Of a DNA stretch of 64,000 nt, positions 8,204 to 16,203 are shown piece by piece. A program made the translations under genes and the position numbers. Source of the DNA: Lactonifactor sp050944855 (GTDB lineage: Bacteria > Bacillota > Clostridia > Lachnospirales > Lachnospiraceae); assembly GCA_050944855.1 (NCBI GenBank), contig JBMNRU010000015.1, positions 1 to 64,000 on the forward strand. Reading direction: 5' to 3'. The stretch's first letter is position 1. Every line of letters begins with the position of its first letter. The notes under the pieces were generated by a model. It did no database searches. It saw only the letters and a list, made by a program, of their open reading frames with translations, and had not been told where the DNA came from.

Positions 8204-9475
8204 TTATGCTTCATCAATTGCTTTGCCGATATCATGTCTGTAGTATTTATTTTCAAATTCCACTAATTCTACTGCCTGATATGCATTTGCTCTTGCCTCT
8301 TTTAAATTTGCACCTTTTGCCGTTACCCCAAGGACACGTCCGCCGTTGGTCACAATCTCTCCGTCCTTAAATGCGGTTCCTGCATGGAATACGTAATATC
8401 CTTCTTTTTCTTTGAACTGTTCCAGTCCTTTGATCGGAAAGCCCTTTTCATAGGATACCGGATATCCGTCAGATGCTAATACAACACAAACTGCTGCATT
8501 ATCTTCAAACTGCAGGTCAATCTCATCCAGCTTCCCATCGATGCAGGCTTCTACCACATCGATAATATCATTTTTCATTCTCGGCAGTACCACCTGGGCC
8601 TCCGGATCGCCAAAACGTGCATTGTATTCCAGAACCCTCGGCCCTTTTTCTGTCAGCATCAGGCCAAAGAAAATAATACCCTTAAATTCTCTTCCTTCTG
8701 CAGCCATGGCATCTACCGTTTTCTGATAGACATATTTTTCGCAGAATTCGTCCACTTCTTTGGTATAGAAAGGACTTGGGGAAAACGTACCCATACCACC
8801 GGTATTCAGACCCTGATCTCCGTCCTCGGCACGTTTATGATCCTGTGCGGAAGTCATGGTCTTAATGGTCTTGCCATCTACAAAAGAAAGAACCGATACC
8901 TCTCTTCCGGTCATAAACTCTTCAATTACCATACGGTTACCGGCAGAACCAAACTTTTTATCCTCCATAATGGTTTTTACGCCTTCTCTGGCTTCTTCCA
9001 GTGTATTGCAGATCAATACCCCTTTTCCGAGAGCCAGACCATCTGCCTTTAAAACGATGGGGAAATCTGCCTTCTCCAGATATTCCAGTGCCGCTTTGGG
9101 GTCATCAAAATTCTCATATGCAGCTGTAGGGATATCATATTTTTTCATCAAATCTTTAGAAAATGCCTTAGAGCCTTCCAGGATCGCCGCATTCTTTCTC
9201 GGTCCGAATACGCGCAGGCCTTCTGCTTCGAAGGCATCTACCACACCGCCGACCAACGGATCATCCATGCCGATGATGGTCAGATCTACTTCCTTCTCTT
9301 TTGCAAATACCACCAACCGATCGAATTCCATGGCTTTGATATCTACACATTCTGCATATTCTGCGATACCCGCATTACCCGGTGCACAATAGATTTTCGT
9401 TACTTTTGGGCTTTTTGCCACACTTGCTGCGATTGCATGTTCTCTTCCGCCGCTTCCTACAATAAGTACCTTCAT
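8204..9475 (-). CDS. purD: Phosphoribosylamine-glycine ligase
   Basis: PurD (GAR synthetase) joins glycine to 5-phosphoribosylamine using ATP, the second step of purine synthesis, in the cytosol. The 423-aa sequence starts with the N-domain motif KVLIVGSGGREHAIA, contains the ATP-grasp region (VLKADGLALGKGV, FSPSPFYT) and the metal-binding EYNARFGDPEAQ signature. Length is normal for the bacterial enzyme. It is the last gene of the purE-purM-purN-purD run, with only 5 bases between it and purN. Confidence 0.97.
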   Translation of the reverse strand: MKVLIVGSGGREHAIAASVAKSPKVTKIYCAPGNAGIAEYAECVDIKAMEFDRLVVFAKEKEVDLTIIGMDDPLVGGVVDAFEAEGLRVFGPRKNAAILEGSKAFSKDLMKKYDIPTAAYENFDDPKAALEYLEKADFPIVLKADGLALGKGVLICNTLEEAREGVKTIMEDKKFGSAGNRMVIEEFMTGREVSVLSFVDGKTIKTMTSAQDHKRAEDGDQGLNTGGMGTFSPSPFYTKEVDEFCEKYVYQKTVDAMAAEGREFKGIIFFGLMLTEKGPRVLEYNARFGDPEAQVVLPRMKNDIIDVVEACIDGKLDEIDLQFEDNAAVCVVLASDGYPVSYEKGFPIKGLEQFKEKEGYYVFHAGTAFKDGEIVTNGGRVLGVTAKGANLKEARANAYQAVELVEFENKYYRHDIGKAIDEA

Positions 9476-9480
9476 ATTCG

Positions 9481-10107
9481 CTACTCCTTTAATCTGACGT
9501 TATTGTTTACTACTTCCACCCTGCCGTTTGCAATCAGGTCGATGGCCTTCGGCATAATAATCCATTCTGCCTGTTCCATAACACGCCGCTGCAATACCTC
9601 CGGGGTATCTCCCTGCTGTACTTCCACTGCTTTCTGCAGGATAATAGGGCCGGTATCCGTTCCCTTATCCACAAAATGCACAGTGGCACCGGTCACCTTC
9701 ACGCCCCGCTCCAGCACACCTTCATGCACTTTCAGTCCATAATAACCCGTCCCACAGAAAGAAGGGATCAGGGCCGGATGAATATTAATGATTTTATTGG
9801 GGTAGGCATCTACCATCATCGGAGGAATGACCACCAAACAGCCTGCCAAAACAACCAGATCTACATGATAGGACTGCAGTTTTTCCAAAAGTGCTTCATG
9901 AAAAGCCTGCCGATCCTGATAATTCTTGGGTGTTATACAGTAATTGGGAATCCCCGCCTTTTGGGCACGTTCCAGTGCATACACGCCCGGATTGTTGCTG
10001 ATCACCACGGCAATCTCTGTGTTGGTAATGCTTCCATTGGCAATGCCATCTATGATCGCCTGAAGATTGGTACCGCCCCCGGATACTAACACTCCTATTT
10101 TTAACAT
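9481..10107 (-). CDS. purN: Phosphoribosylglycinamide formyltransferase
   Basis: PurN transfers a formyl group from 10-formyl-tetrahydrofolate to GAR, the third step of purine synthesis. The 208-aa product starts with IGVLVSGGGTNLQAI and carries the catalytic Asn/His/Asp set in NIHPALIPSF and GATVHFVDKGTDTGPII. The start codon overlaps the purM stop as ATGTTAA, indicating translational coupling. I see no ATP-dependent purT alternative in the window. Confidence 0.96.
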   Translation of the reverse strand: MLKIGVLVSGGGTNLQAIIDGIANGSITNTEIAVVISNNPGVYALERAQKAGIPNYCITPKNYQDRQAFHEALLEKLQSYHVDLVVLAGCLVVIPPMMVDAYPNKIINIHPALIPSFCGTGYYGLKVHEGVLERGVKVTGATVHFVDKGTDTGPIILQKAVEVQQGDTPEVLQRRVMEQAEWIIMPKAIDLIANGRVEVVNNNVRLKE

Positions 10108-11126
10108 AAAGTAACTCCTTTTTCACCGGCTTCTGCATGTCCTACTACATACGGGATATCGCCGGCCGCTTTGATCGCTTCCATCGCTTTATCTGTATCT
10201 GCAGGATCTACTGCGATGATCATGCCGAGACCCATGTTAAATGTATTATACATCATCTGTTCCGCAATATCTCCCTTTTTAGCTAACAGTTTAAAAATTG
10301 CGGGAACTTCATAACTGTCTTTTTTCACAACTGCATGAATTCCTTCCGGAAGCATCCGGGGAATGTTTTCATAAAATCCGCCGCCGGTAATATGGCTGCA
10401 TCCCTTTATTGTCACACCGCTGTTTTTTACATTTTTCAATGCTTTTACATAAATTCTGGTAGGCTCAATGAGCGCTTCCCCTAATGTTTTTCCTAATTCT
10501 TCATAATAAGTATCCAGTGATTCTTTTGTCATCTCAAACACGCTGCGCACAAGAGAAAAACCGTTGCTGTGCACGCCGCTGGATGCCATACCGATCAAGA
10601 CATCCCCCGGTTTTATGTTCTCGCCATTGATAAAATCCTTTTTATCTACCACGCCTACGGCAAATCCTGCCAGATCGTATTCATCTTCCGGCATAAGACC
10701 CGGATGTTCTGCAGTCTCTCCGCCGACTAACGCACATTCGGCCTGGATACATCCCTTTGCCACACCGCTGACGATAGACGCAATTTTTTCCGGATAATTT
10801 TTACCGCATGCAATATAATCCAGGAAAAATAACGGTTCTCCGCCGGAACAGGCAATATCATTCACACACATGGCAACCGCGTCAATACCAATGGTATCGT
10901 GCTGATCCATCACAAATGCAAGTTTTACTTTTGTTCCGCATCCGTCTGTTCCTGATAAGAGGATCGGCTCCTCCATATTCTTAATCCCGCTTAAATCAAA
11001 CGCACCTGCAAACCCGCCAAGTCCGCCTAAAACTTCTGGCCGCATTGTCTCTTTTACGTGTTTTTTCATTAATTCCACTGATCTGTAGCCAGCTTCAATA
11101 TCCACGCCTGCCTTTTTGTAATCCAT
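10101..11126 (-). CDS. purM: Phosphoribosylformylglycinamidine cyclo-ligase
   Basis: PurM (AIR synthetase) closes the imidazole ring of the purine intermediate with ATP. The 341-aa protein shows the family's N-terminal YKKAGVDIEAG, the SGTDGCGTKVKLA glycine-rich segment, and SGVHSNGFSLVR. Length is standard. The start follows GGGAGGAAAGT. The 70-bp gap from purE contains a second Shine-Dalgarno followed at once by ATG-TAG (see findings). It overlaps purN by 7 bases. Confidence 0.97.
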   Translation of the reverse strand: MDYKKAGVDIEAGYRSVELMKKHVKETMRPEVLGGLGGFAGAFDLSGIKNMEEPILLSGTDGCGTKVKLAFVMDQHDTIGIDAVAMCVNDIACSGGEPLFFLDYIACGKNYPEKIASIVSGVAKGCIQAECALVGGETAEHPGLMPEDEYDLAGFAVGVVDKKDFINGENIKPGDVLIGMASSGVHSNGFSLVRSVFEMTKESLDTYYEELGKTLGEALIEPTRIYVKALKNVKNSGVTIKGCSHITGGGFYENIPRMLPEGIHAVVKKDSYEVPAIFKLLAKKGDIAEQMMYNTFNMGLGMIIAVDPADTDKAMEAIKAAGDIPYVVGHAEAGEKGVTLC

Positions 11127-11145
11127 ACTTTCCTCCCGTTGGCTG

Positions 11146-11170
11146 CTACATCACAGCCTCCTCTGTTTTG
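11146..11170 (-). promoter_or_regulatory. Start-stop mini-ORF in the purM leader
   Basis: On the minus strand GAGGAGG is followed after 5 bases by ATG and immediately TAG (11146-11151), and the ATG-TAG lies in the loop of a GGCTG/CAGCC hairpin. The true purM ribosome site follows about 15 bases later. A role in ribosome loading on purM is possible but unproven. Confidence 0.3.
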
Positions 11171-11195
11171 TATCTGTTATTTTACAAAAATCTTT

Positions 11196-11702
11196 CTATT
11201 TTGAATAGTTTTTATATCCTACTTCCTGCAGTTTTGCATCTTTGGCAACTACCTGCTCCTTCAATTCTTTTGCATAGTCCTTCAGTCTCTGCAGCAACTG
11301 AGGATCGGATGTGGCCAGAATCTTTGCTGCCAGAATTCCTGCATTCGCTCCGCCGTTAATGGCAACTGTTGCAACGGGAATCCCACTTGGCATCTGCACG
11401 ATAGAATACAAAGAATCTCTTCCTCCAAGGGATGTGGTATGCATAGGAATCCCGATCACCGGCATTGGGAAGATCGCAGCGCACATACCCGGAAGATGAG
11501 CAGCCATTCCTGCCCCTGCAATGATTACTTTAAATCCTTTTTCTTCTGCTGACTTTGCATATTCAAAAAATACATCGGGTTCTCTGTGTGCCGAAATGAT
11601 GGTCATTTCATACTCTACGCCCAGCTTTTCCAGCATATCTGCTGCCTTCGCCATAACAGGCATATCCGAGTCACTTCCCATAACAATTCCTACTTTAGCC
11701 AT
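11196..11702 (-). CDS. purE: N5-carboxyaminoimidazole ribonucleotide mutase
   Basis: PurE converts N5-CAIR to CAIR in purine synthesis (class I) or carboxylates AIR directly (class II). The 168-aa protein starts VGIVMGSDSDMPVM and contains SAHREPD and GAGMAAHLPGMCAA, the substrate-binding loops. The ATG at 11702 matches the family N terminus; upstream in-frame codons lie in the promoter region and are discounted. No purK is visible, so class cannot be settled from context. It is the first gene of the purine run, with promoter at 11776-11804. Confidence 0.95.
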   Translation of the reverse strand: MAKVGIVMGSDSDMPVMAKAADMLEKLGVEYEMTIISAHREPDVFFEYAKSAEEKGFKVIIAGAGMAAHLPGMCAAIFPMPVIGIPMHTTSLGGRDSLYSIVQMPSGIPVATVAINGGANAGILAAKILATSDPQLLQRLKDYAKELKEQVVAKDAKLQEVGYKNYSK

Positions 11703-11775
11703 TGTCACTTTTCCTCTTTTCTTGTATTTATATTTTAGGGTATCTGCAAGACAAATACACCCATTATCCGCCTCA

Positions 11776-11804
11776 ATTTTACTAAGACTTCTTTTTCTTG
11801 TCAA
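11776..11804 (-). promoter_or_regulatory. Purine operon promoter
   Basis: On the minus strand TTGACA (11799-11804) and TAAAAT (11776-11781) are separated by 17 bases, just after the aminopeptidase stop codon. I see no purine riboswitch in the roughly 65-base leader. Confidence 0.75.
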
Positions 11805-11811
11805 CTGTCGT

Positions 11812-13857
11812 TTACTCACGATCCAGTGGTTCGTTCAGTTTTTCTGTACCCGGCAGTACAAATCTTCCCTTATCGATAACAGGAATTTCTTTCCCATCCG
11901 GACACAGAACACGGATCCAATCCAGTTCTTCATACGGAATGGTGATATCCGTATGACACCCCAGATACGCCTTGCTCACGTCTGTTTTTCGAAGCAAGGA
12001 CACCTCATTATCTCTGGCAATAATTTCTTTTCCGTCAGGATTATACACCGGTGTATCTTCTGACCAGCTGTAACAGGTATCCCCCACTGCAAAATGAGGG
12101 CCCATTTTCTCTGCAATCAAAATCGGCAGTTTTTCTTCTATATGATACTTCTTAGCTGCCATATAGGCAGTGGTATTGGTTCCGATCGCAAACTCACCCA
12201 TAGGAAGAGTATCATGATGGAACAAAACATTTTCAAAAATATAGGCCTTATTTTCTTCCTCTGTATCAAAATTTTTGCATCGGTAGTCCGTAATCATGCC
12301 GTCCCGGAATGTAATTTCCAGATCCTGATAGCATAATTCATTCAGATACACCTGACTCACATGCAGCACACCATGGGTACCGGCCAGCACAGGAGAGGTA
12401 AATACTTCTCCCACGGGAATATTCACATCAGCCACACAGTTTTCAAAGTTCGTCTGCCTGGATGGATCTTCCAGCTTGTGCAGCATAATCTTAAGATCCG
12501 TCCGATTGCCGCCCCGGCCTTTGATCCATACTTGTTCTCCCTGATCCAGCGCCTCGATCATAGTCTGCTGAATGGCAGCGTAAAGCTGATAGTCCAGATT
12601 ATTTATCTTTACCACTTCCGCAAAAATTTCCGGAAACTGTTCTCCGATTTCCGGAATCGGATAGGCAATGATCGTAAAACTTCTCTCCTCGCCCTTGATA
12701 TAGCGATTGGTGATCTGTCCCGCCTCATTATTATAATTTACCATCAGTTTCTGCTGATGCGGAGTAAGACTCAGCGCTTCTTTTCTATTTTTCGGCACAA
12801 AGGGCTGCTCTCCAAAAATCTCAACCACTGCCGTCCCGCCATGAACCTTTGCCAGATCTTTGTGTTTTTCATAAACCACCTGCATCGCCCGCAGCTTCCG
12901 CTGGATAAATTCTGTGTCGGTATAAAGAGCCGCATCCCCTCTGTGGTCATAATCAAACTGCTTATTGGGAATGGCACCGCAATATCCCACACGAATATGC
13001 TGACGTTTATTCACAGCATGAACCGCATACCGGTAAATAGTGGGAGCCAGACCCATCTCCTCAAATTGGCGCACGGCTGCCCGGATCATCCGTTCAAATC
13101 CCAGATGATATCGGATATTCACTACTTTTTTCTTCGTAATATCTTTTCGTGTGGTAAGAAATCCAATCCGATACCCTTCGGTATACGTACGGGCCATGGC
13201 CTCGATTTCTTCTTCTGACATGGCATTTAAGTACCGGGCTGTTTCCAGCTCATTATCGGTAATATATTCTCCGAATGTATACAGATACCGTAAATCCGAC
13301 AGATCTGCCCCTCGTATGATGTCTGCTGCAAACGACATCTGCGGATCCAGCGATTCCAGAATCCGGCGTTCCGCCATCTCCTCACTGTAATCACTGATAT
13401 ACCAGTATATGGTTTCTTTCAATTCTTTTACAGAAGGAACGTCTTCCTCAAACATATTATAAATTTCCACAAACAGTTCCTGTATTACGGTCATATCCCA
13501 GATACGGTCTTCAAAGGCAAATATCACCATGCCACGCAGCTCTGTATATAAAAAGCTTAAAATCTGACCATATTCTGTACCCAGTTTTTCTGAGGCATAA
13601 ACGGGGTTTCCATAAGACGTCCCATAGTTTTCCGGCAAAATATCCTCATATAACTTATGATTCCAATCCTGTAATTCTTCAAATGCCGCCTGCTGCATCC
13701 AGCCATTTCTGATCTTTTCTGCCTGTTCCCCCATAAACACCAGCCACTTGGCTGTTTTCACGAAGAACTCCCGATAGGGCATCTTTACACTGTCCTCTCC
13801 GGGAATCTCCCGGATACGCTGAGACACCAATTCGTATCTTTCTGTAAGAATATCCAT
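11812..13857 (-). CDS. M29 family aminopeptidase
   Basis: A 681-aa cytosolic metallopeptidase of the M29 (AmpS/aminopeptidase T) family. The catalytic core is in the last 300 residues, with the probable metal ligands in HHDTLPMGEFAIGTN, EKMGPHFAVGD and GCHTDITI. The first 300 residues are an extra N-terminal region, longer than classic M29 enzymes of about 410 aa, rich in acidic helices and of unknown role. I place the start at 13857, with AGGG nine bases upstream, rather than at in-frame ATG codons inside the HD gene. It is the last gene after the pyrimidine cluster, 1 base from the HD gene stop. Confidence 0.85.
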   Translation of the reverse strand: MDILTERYELVSQRIREIPGEDSVKMPYREFFVKTAKWLVFMGEQAEKIRNGWMQQAAFEELQDWNHKLYEDILPENYGTSYGNPVYASEKLGTEYGQILSFLYTELRGMVIFAFEDRIWDMTVIQELFVEIYNMFEEDVPSVKELKETIYWYISDYSEEMAERRILESLDPQMSFAADIIRGADLSDLRYLYTFGEYITDNELETARYLNAMSEEEIEAMARTYTEGYRIGFLTTRKDITKKKVVNIRYHLGFERMIRAAVRQFEEMGLAPTIYRYAVHAVNKRQHIRVGYCGAIPNKQFDYDHRGDAALYTDTEFIQRKLRAMQVVYEKHKDLAKVHGGTAVVEIFGEQPFVPKNRKEALSLTPHQQKLMVNYNNEAGQITNRYIKGEERSFTIIAYPIPEIGEQFPEIFAEVVKINNLDYQLYAAIQQTMIEALDQGEQVWIKGRGGNRTDLKIMLHKLEDPSRQTNFENCVADVNIPVGEVFTSPVLAGTHGVLHVSQVYLNELCYQDLEITFRDGMITDYRCKNFDTEEENKAYIFENVLFHHDTLPMGEFAIGTNTTAYMAAKKYHIEEKLPILIAEKMGPHFAVGDTCYSWSEDTPVYNPDGKEIIARDNEVSLLRKTDVSKAYLGCHTDITIPYEELDWIRVLCPDGKEIPVIDKGRFVLPGTEKLNEPLDRE

Positions 13858-13858
13858 A

Positions 13859-14449
13859 TTATTCATCCCTGATCTTACCACTTTCCACATTTTTCTTTAT
13901 GATTTGCTGCACAAACTCACTGATCGCCAATGATGCTTCCGCATTACGGCTCTGGCGTTCCATTACCTGACTTTTCTTGACTTCATGCTCCATCCAGGAT
14001 TTTCCGCCGGAGGCATCATTTAAAGTAACCGGCTGCATATTATCCAATGCATGGGCAAAACGTGACTCTATGGTCTTGCGGGCTTCAAACTCTTCCCACA
14101 AATCCATCATTTTTTTTGCCTGGTCTTCCGGAAGCAGACCAAAGATACGTTCTGCAGCTCGCAGTTCCCGCTCTCTTTGTGTAGATTTCCCCACTTCATC
14201 ATAAGCATACGTATCCCCCGCGTCTATCTCTACCACATCATGAATCAAAACCATGATCATGACTCTCAAAACATCCACTTCTTCGTTGGCGTGTTCTGAC
14301 AAAAGGGCTGCCATCAAAGCCAGGTGCCAGGAATGTTCCGCATCATTTTCCTTTCTCTTCCCATGGGACAGATATGTCTGTCTTCCTATACATTTTAACT
14401 TGTCTACTTCCAAAATAAACTTCATCTGTTGTTCTAATCTTTTATTCAT
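13859..14449 (-). CDS. HD domain 5'-deoxynucleotidase, YfbR-like
   Basis: This 196-aa HD-superfamily phosphohydrolase resembles YfbR/HDDC2, which removes phosphate from deoxynucleoside monophosphates. The metal site is visible as H in AEHSWHLALMA, HD in LIHDVVEIDAGDT, and a distal D in HALDNMQPV. The start is one base inside the stop of the preceding gene, so translation is coupled. Its place behind pyrC-F-K-D-E suggests a role in pyrimidine deoxynucleotide balance; that is inference. Confidence 0.85.
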   Translation of the reverse strand: MNKRLEQQMKFILEVDKLKCIGRQTYLSHGKRKENDAEHSWHLALMAALLSEHANEEVDVLRVMIMVLIHDVVEIDAGDTYAYDEVGKSTQRERELRAAERIFGLLPEDQAKKMMDLWEEFEARKTIESRFAHALDNMQPVTLNDASGGKSWMEHEVKKSQVMERQSRNAEASLAISEFVQQIIKKNVESGKIRDE

Positions 14450-14766
14450 TATGCCACTCCTGATAAAAATAGTGCAAACCAGCCGATCATAAAAATCCCG
14501 TTTGCCACAGATCCGATCTTACTGTATCTGTAATTGCAGTCCGGAATCGAAAAACTTTTCAAACCGACCCCAAATCCATATACAGAAATGCAGATTGCAG
14601 TCAATCCTATCGCTCCCAGATAAGTGCCGCCTTTTCCGCCCAATACGCCGGATAATATGGCCGCTGCCACAAACAGCAGCAGAGAAATAAGCGCCATGAT
14701 GCTGGAAACGATACTTTCTCTGGATGGTTTTTTCTTTGCGAATGAATACGTATATTTTTTTGCCAT
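14449..14766 (-). CDS. Small membrane protein (DUF6142-like)
   Basis: A 105-aa protein with a basic N terminus (AKKYTYSFAKKKPSR) and three predicted membrane helices. I believe it belongs to the DUF6142 family found in Lachnospiraceae, but that is from memory. The ATG at 14766 has AAAGGAG at good spacing inside the end of vanZ; in-frame codons further upstream overlap vanZ. One base separates it from the vanZ stop, and it overlaps the HD gene by one base. Function unknown. Confidence 0.7.
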   Translation of the reverse strand: MAKKYTYSFAKKKPSRESIVSSIMALISLLLFVAAAILSGVLGGKGGTYLGAIGLTAICISVYGFGVGLKSFSIPDCNYRYSKIGSVANGIFMIGWFALFLSGVA

Positions 14767-14767
14767 A

Positions 14768-15247
14768 CTATGCTCCTTTAAAGTAGGAATAAAGTGCCTC
14801 ATACAGAATCTTACATATTTTAAATATGAAATAACCTAATACAGCACCTATTGTGTTCAGTAACAGATCATCCACATCAAAGCTCCCCACACGACCGATT
14901 AACTGAATCGTCTCTACTGTCAGGCTGACTGCCAGACCCGACAGCATAATAAATAAGAAACTTCTGGAATTTTTACTGAGCAGCGGCAGAAAAAGCCCAA
15001 AAGGAATAAATCCCACAACATTCCCGCCAATATTAATCAGCATTGCCTTAACTCCCACCGTATCCCGGTAAATCCAAAATCTCCTGATTTCTTTCAATGG
15101 AACTAAATTGTATCTGTAAATCTGTTCTGCCGCACCACCGCGTCCATACTGTTCTGAAAAAAACAGAAAATAAACCAGTGCAGCAACATAAAGCACGAAC
15201 AATACTGCTCCTGCCTTTTTAATCTTTGCTTTTAACCCGATTCTCAA
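14768..15247 (-). CDS. VanZ family protein
   Basis: This 159-aa membrane protein has a VanZ-like domain: four or five predicted helices, with the conserved loop YNLVPLKEIRRFWIYRD after helix 1, NIGGNVVGFIPFGLFLPLL in the middle, and VETIQLIGRVGSFDVDDLLLNTIGAVLGY near the end. VanZ in Tn1546 gives low-level teicoplanin resistance, but chromosomal homologues are widespread and mostly of unknown role. The leader is occupied by a palindrome cluster at 15256-15321. There is no vanA-type cluster nearby. Confidence 0.85.
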   Translation of the reverse strand: MRIGLKAKIKKAGAVLFVLYVAALVYFLFFSEQYGRGGAAEQIYRYNLVPLKEIRRFWIYRDTVGVKAMLINIGGNVVGFIPFGLFLPLLSKNSRSFLFIMLSGLAVSLTVETIQLIGRVGSFDVDDLLLNTIGAVLGYFIFKICKILYEALYSYFKGA

Positions 15248-15255
15248 TGGTTACT

Positions 15256-15321
15256 CCCCATTCCTGTGCCCATTGGCACAATGGGGACGACCCCTCTGCC
15301 TGCAGGCAAAAGACCCGTCCC
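15256..15321. repeat. Two adjoining palindromes upstream of vanZ
   Basis: One hairpin pairs CCCCATT with AATGGGG and, inside it, GTGCC with GGCAC. The next pairs GGGACG with CGTCCC and TGCC with GGCA. The two share bases, so they cannot form fully together. It resembles extragenic palindromic repeats; no protein is encoded. Confidence 0.55.
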
Positions 15322-15342
15322 ATTTATATTTTTATTTCTAAG

Positions 15343-15495
15343 CTAAAATGTCAGTTCATATTTCTGTTTAATTAACTTTGCACCGCTTATGATCAATAAA
15401 ACACCAGCCGTAATGCCGGTCACCAGCACAACAATTCCTAATGCCAGATTGCCTGCCCCTGATTTTGACATTGTCTTATAAATTTTTTCATTCAT
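15343..15495 (-). CDS. 50-aa single-span membrane protein
   Basis: A short gene of 50 codons starting at 15495 and ending in TAG at 15343-15345. The product begins MNEKIYKTMSKSGAGNLALG, has one strongly hydrophobic helix (about residues 17-40, including IVVLVTGITAGVLLIISG), and ends in a short basic tail (KLIKQKYELTF). GAGGG precedes the start. It begins 18 bases after the pyrE stop and is probably cotranscribed. I think similar short proteins occur in related genomes, but the function is unknown and it is easily missed because of its size. Confidence 0.6.
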   Translation of the reverse strand: MNEKIYKTMSKSGAGNLALGIVVLVTGITAGVLLIISGAKLIKQKYELTF

Positions 15496-15513
15496 GCTAT
15501 ACACATCCCTCTA

Positions 15514-16188
15514 TCATCTTGCGCCGTACTGTTCATAGTACCGGTCGATTGCTGCTTTTAAGGTATCATCTATCACGACTTCGCCTTTATATTCTTTATT
15601 ATACAGATATTCCACTACTTCTTCCATGGTAACAATGGCATTTGCTGCAAATCCGTATTTTTCCTGAATTTCTTCTAAAGCGCTCTTTTCCCCTTTGCCT
15701 TTTTCCATACGATTCAGAGAAACCATAAGCCCGGTTACTTCTATCTTTCCCTGTGCCTGAAGGATTGGAAAGGTTTCTTCAATGGATTTGCCGGAGGTAG
15801 TAACATCTTCAATGATAACCACACGGTCGCCGTCTTTAATGGGGCTGCCCAGAAGAATGCCTGTATCTCCATGATCCTTTGCTTCTTTTCTGTTGGAACA
15901 GTATTTTACGTCTACTCCGTACAGCTCACTTATGGCCATGGCCGTGGCTACAGAAAGCGGAATTCCTTTATAAGCAGGTCCAAATAATATATCAAAGTCC
16001 AAACCATAATTGTCATGGATTGCTTTTGCATAATACTCGCCCAGTTTGCGCAGCTGTGTGCCCGTCACATAACCGCCCGCATTCATAAAAAACGGAGACT
16101 TTCTGCCGCTTTTCAAAGTGAATTCTCCGAACTTCAACACTCTGCTGTCCACCATAAATTCTATAAATTCCTGTTTATATGCTTCCAT
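15514..16188 (-). CDS. pyrE: Orotate phosphoribosyltransferase
   Basis: PyrE adds the PRPP ribose phosphate to orotate to make OMP, the fifth step of UMP synthesis. The 224-aa protein contains the type I PRTase signature VVIIEDVTTSGKS, the FGPAYKGIPL loop and KFGEFTLKSGRKSPFF at the N terminus, all conserved. It lies 15 bases after pyrD and is the last enzyme of the pyrC-F-K-D-E series. Confidence 0.97.
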   Translation of the reverse strand: MEAYKQEFIEFMVDSRVLKFGEFTLKSGRKSPFFMNAGGYVTGTQLRKLGEYYAKAIHDNYGLDFDILFGPAYKGIPLSVATAMAISELYGVDVKYCSNRKEAKDHGDTGILLGSPIKDGDRVVIIEDVTTSGKSIEETFPILQAQGKIEVTGLMVSLNRMEKGKGEKSALEEIQEKYGFAANAIVTMEEVVEYLYNKEYKGEVVIDDTLKAAIDRYYEQYGAR

Positions 16189-16203
16189 GTTCTTCCTCCA
16201 ATA

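Noticed and set aside
11703..11819. N-terminal extension of PurE by 39 codons
   Set aside because: The upstream frame covers the operon promoter, while the ATG at 11702 matches the family start.
12361..13218. A 285-codon plus-strand open frame
   Set aside because: It is antisense to the M29 aminopeptidase, whose metal-binding motifs are intact; no start signal.
14768..15247. VanZ as part of a glycopeptide resistance cluster
   Set aside because: No vanR, S, H, A or X genes are nearby; VanZ-like proteins are common in Firmicutes chromosomes.
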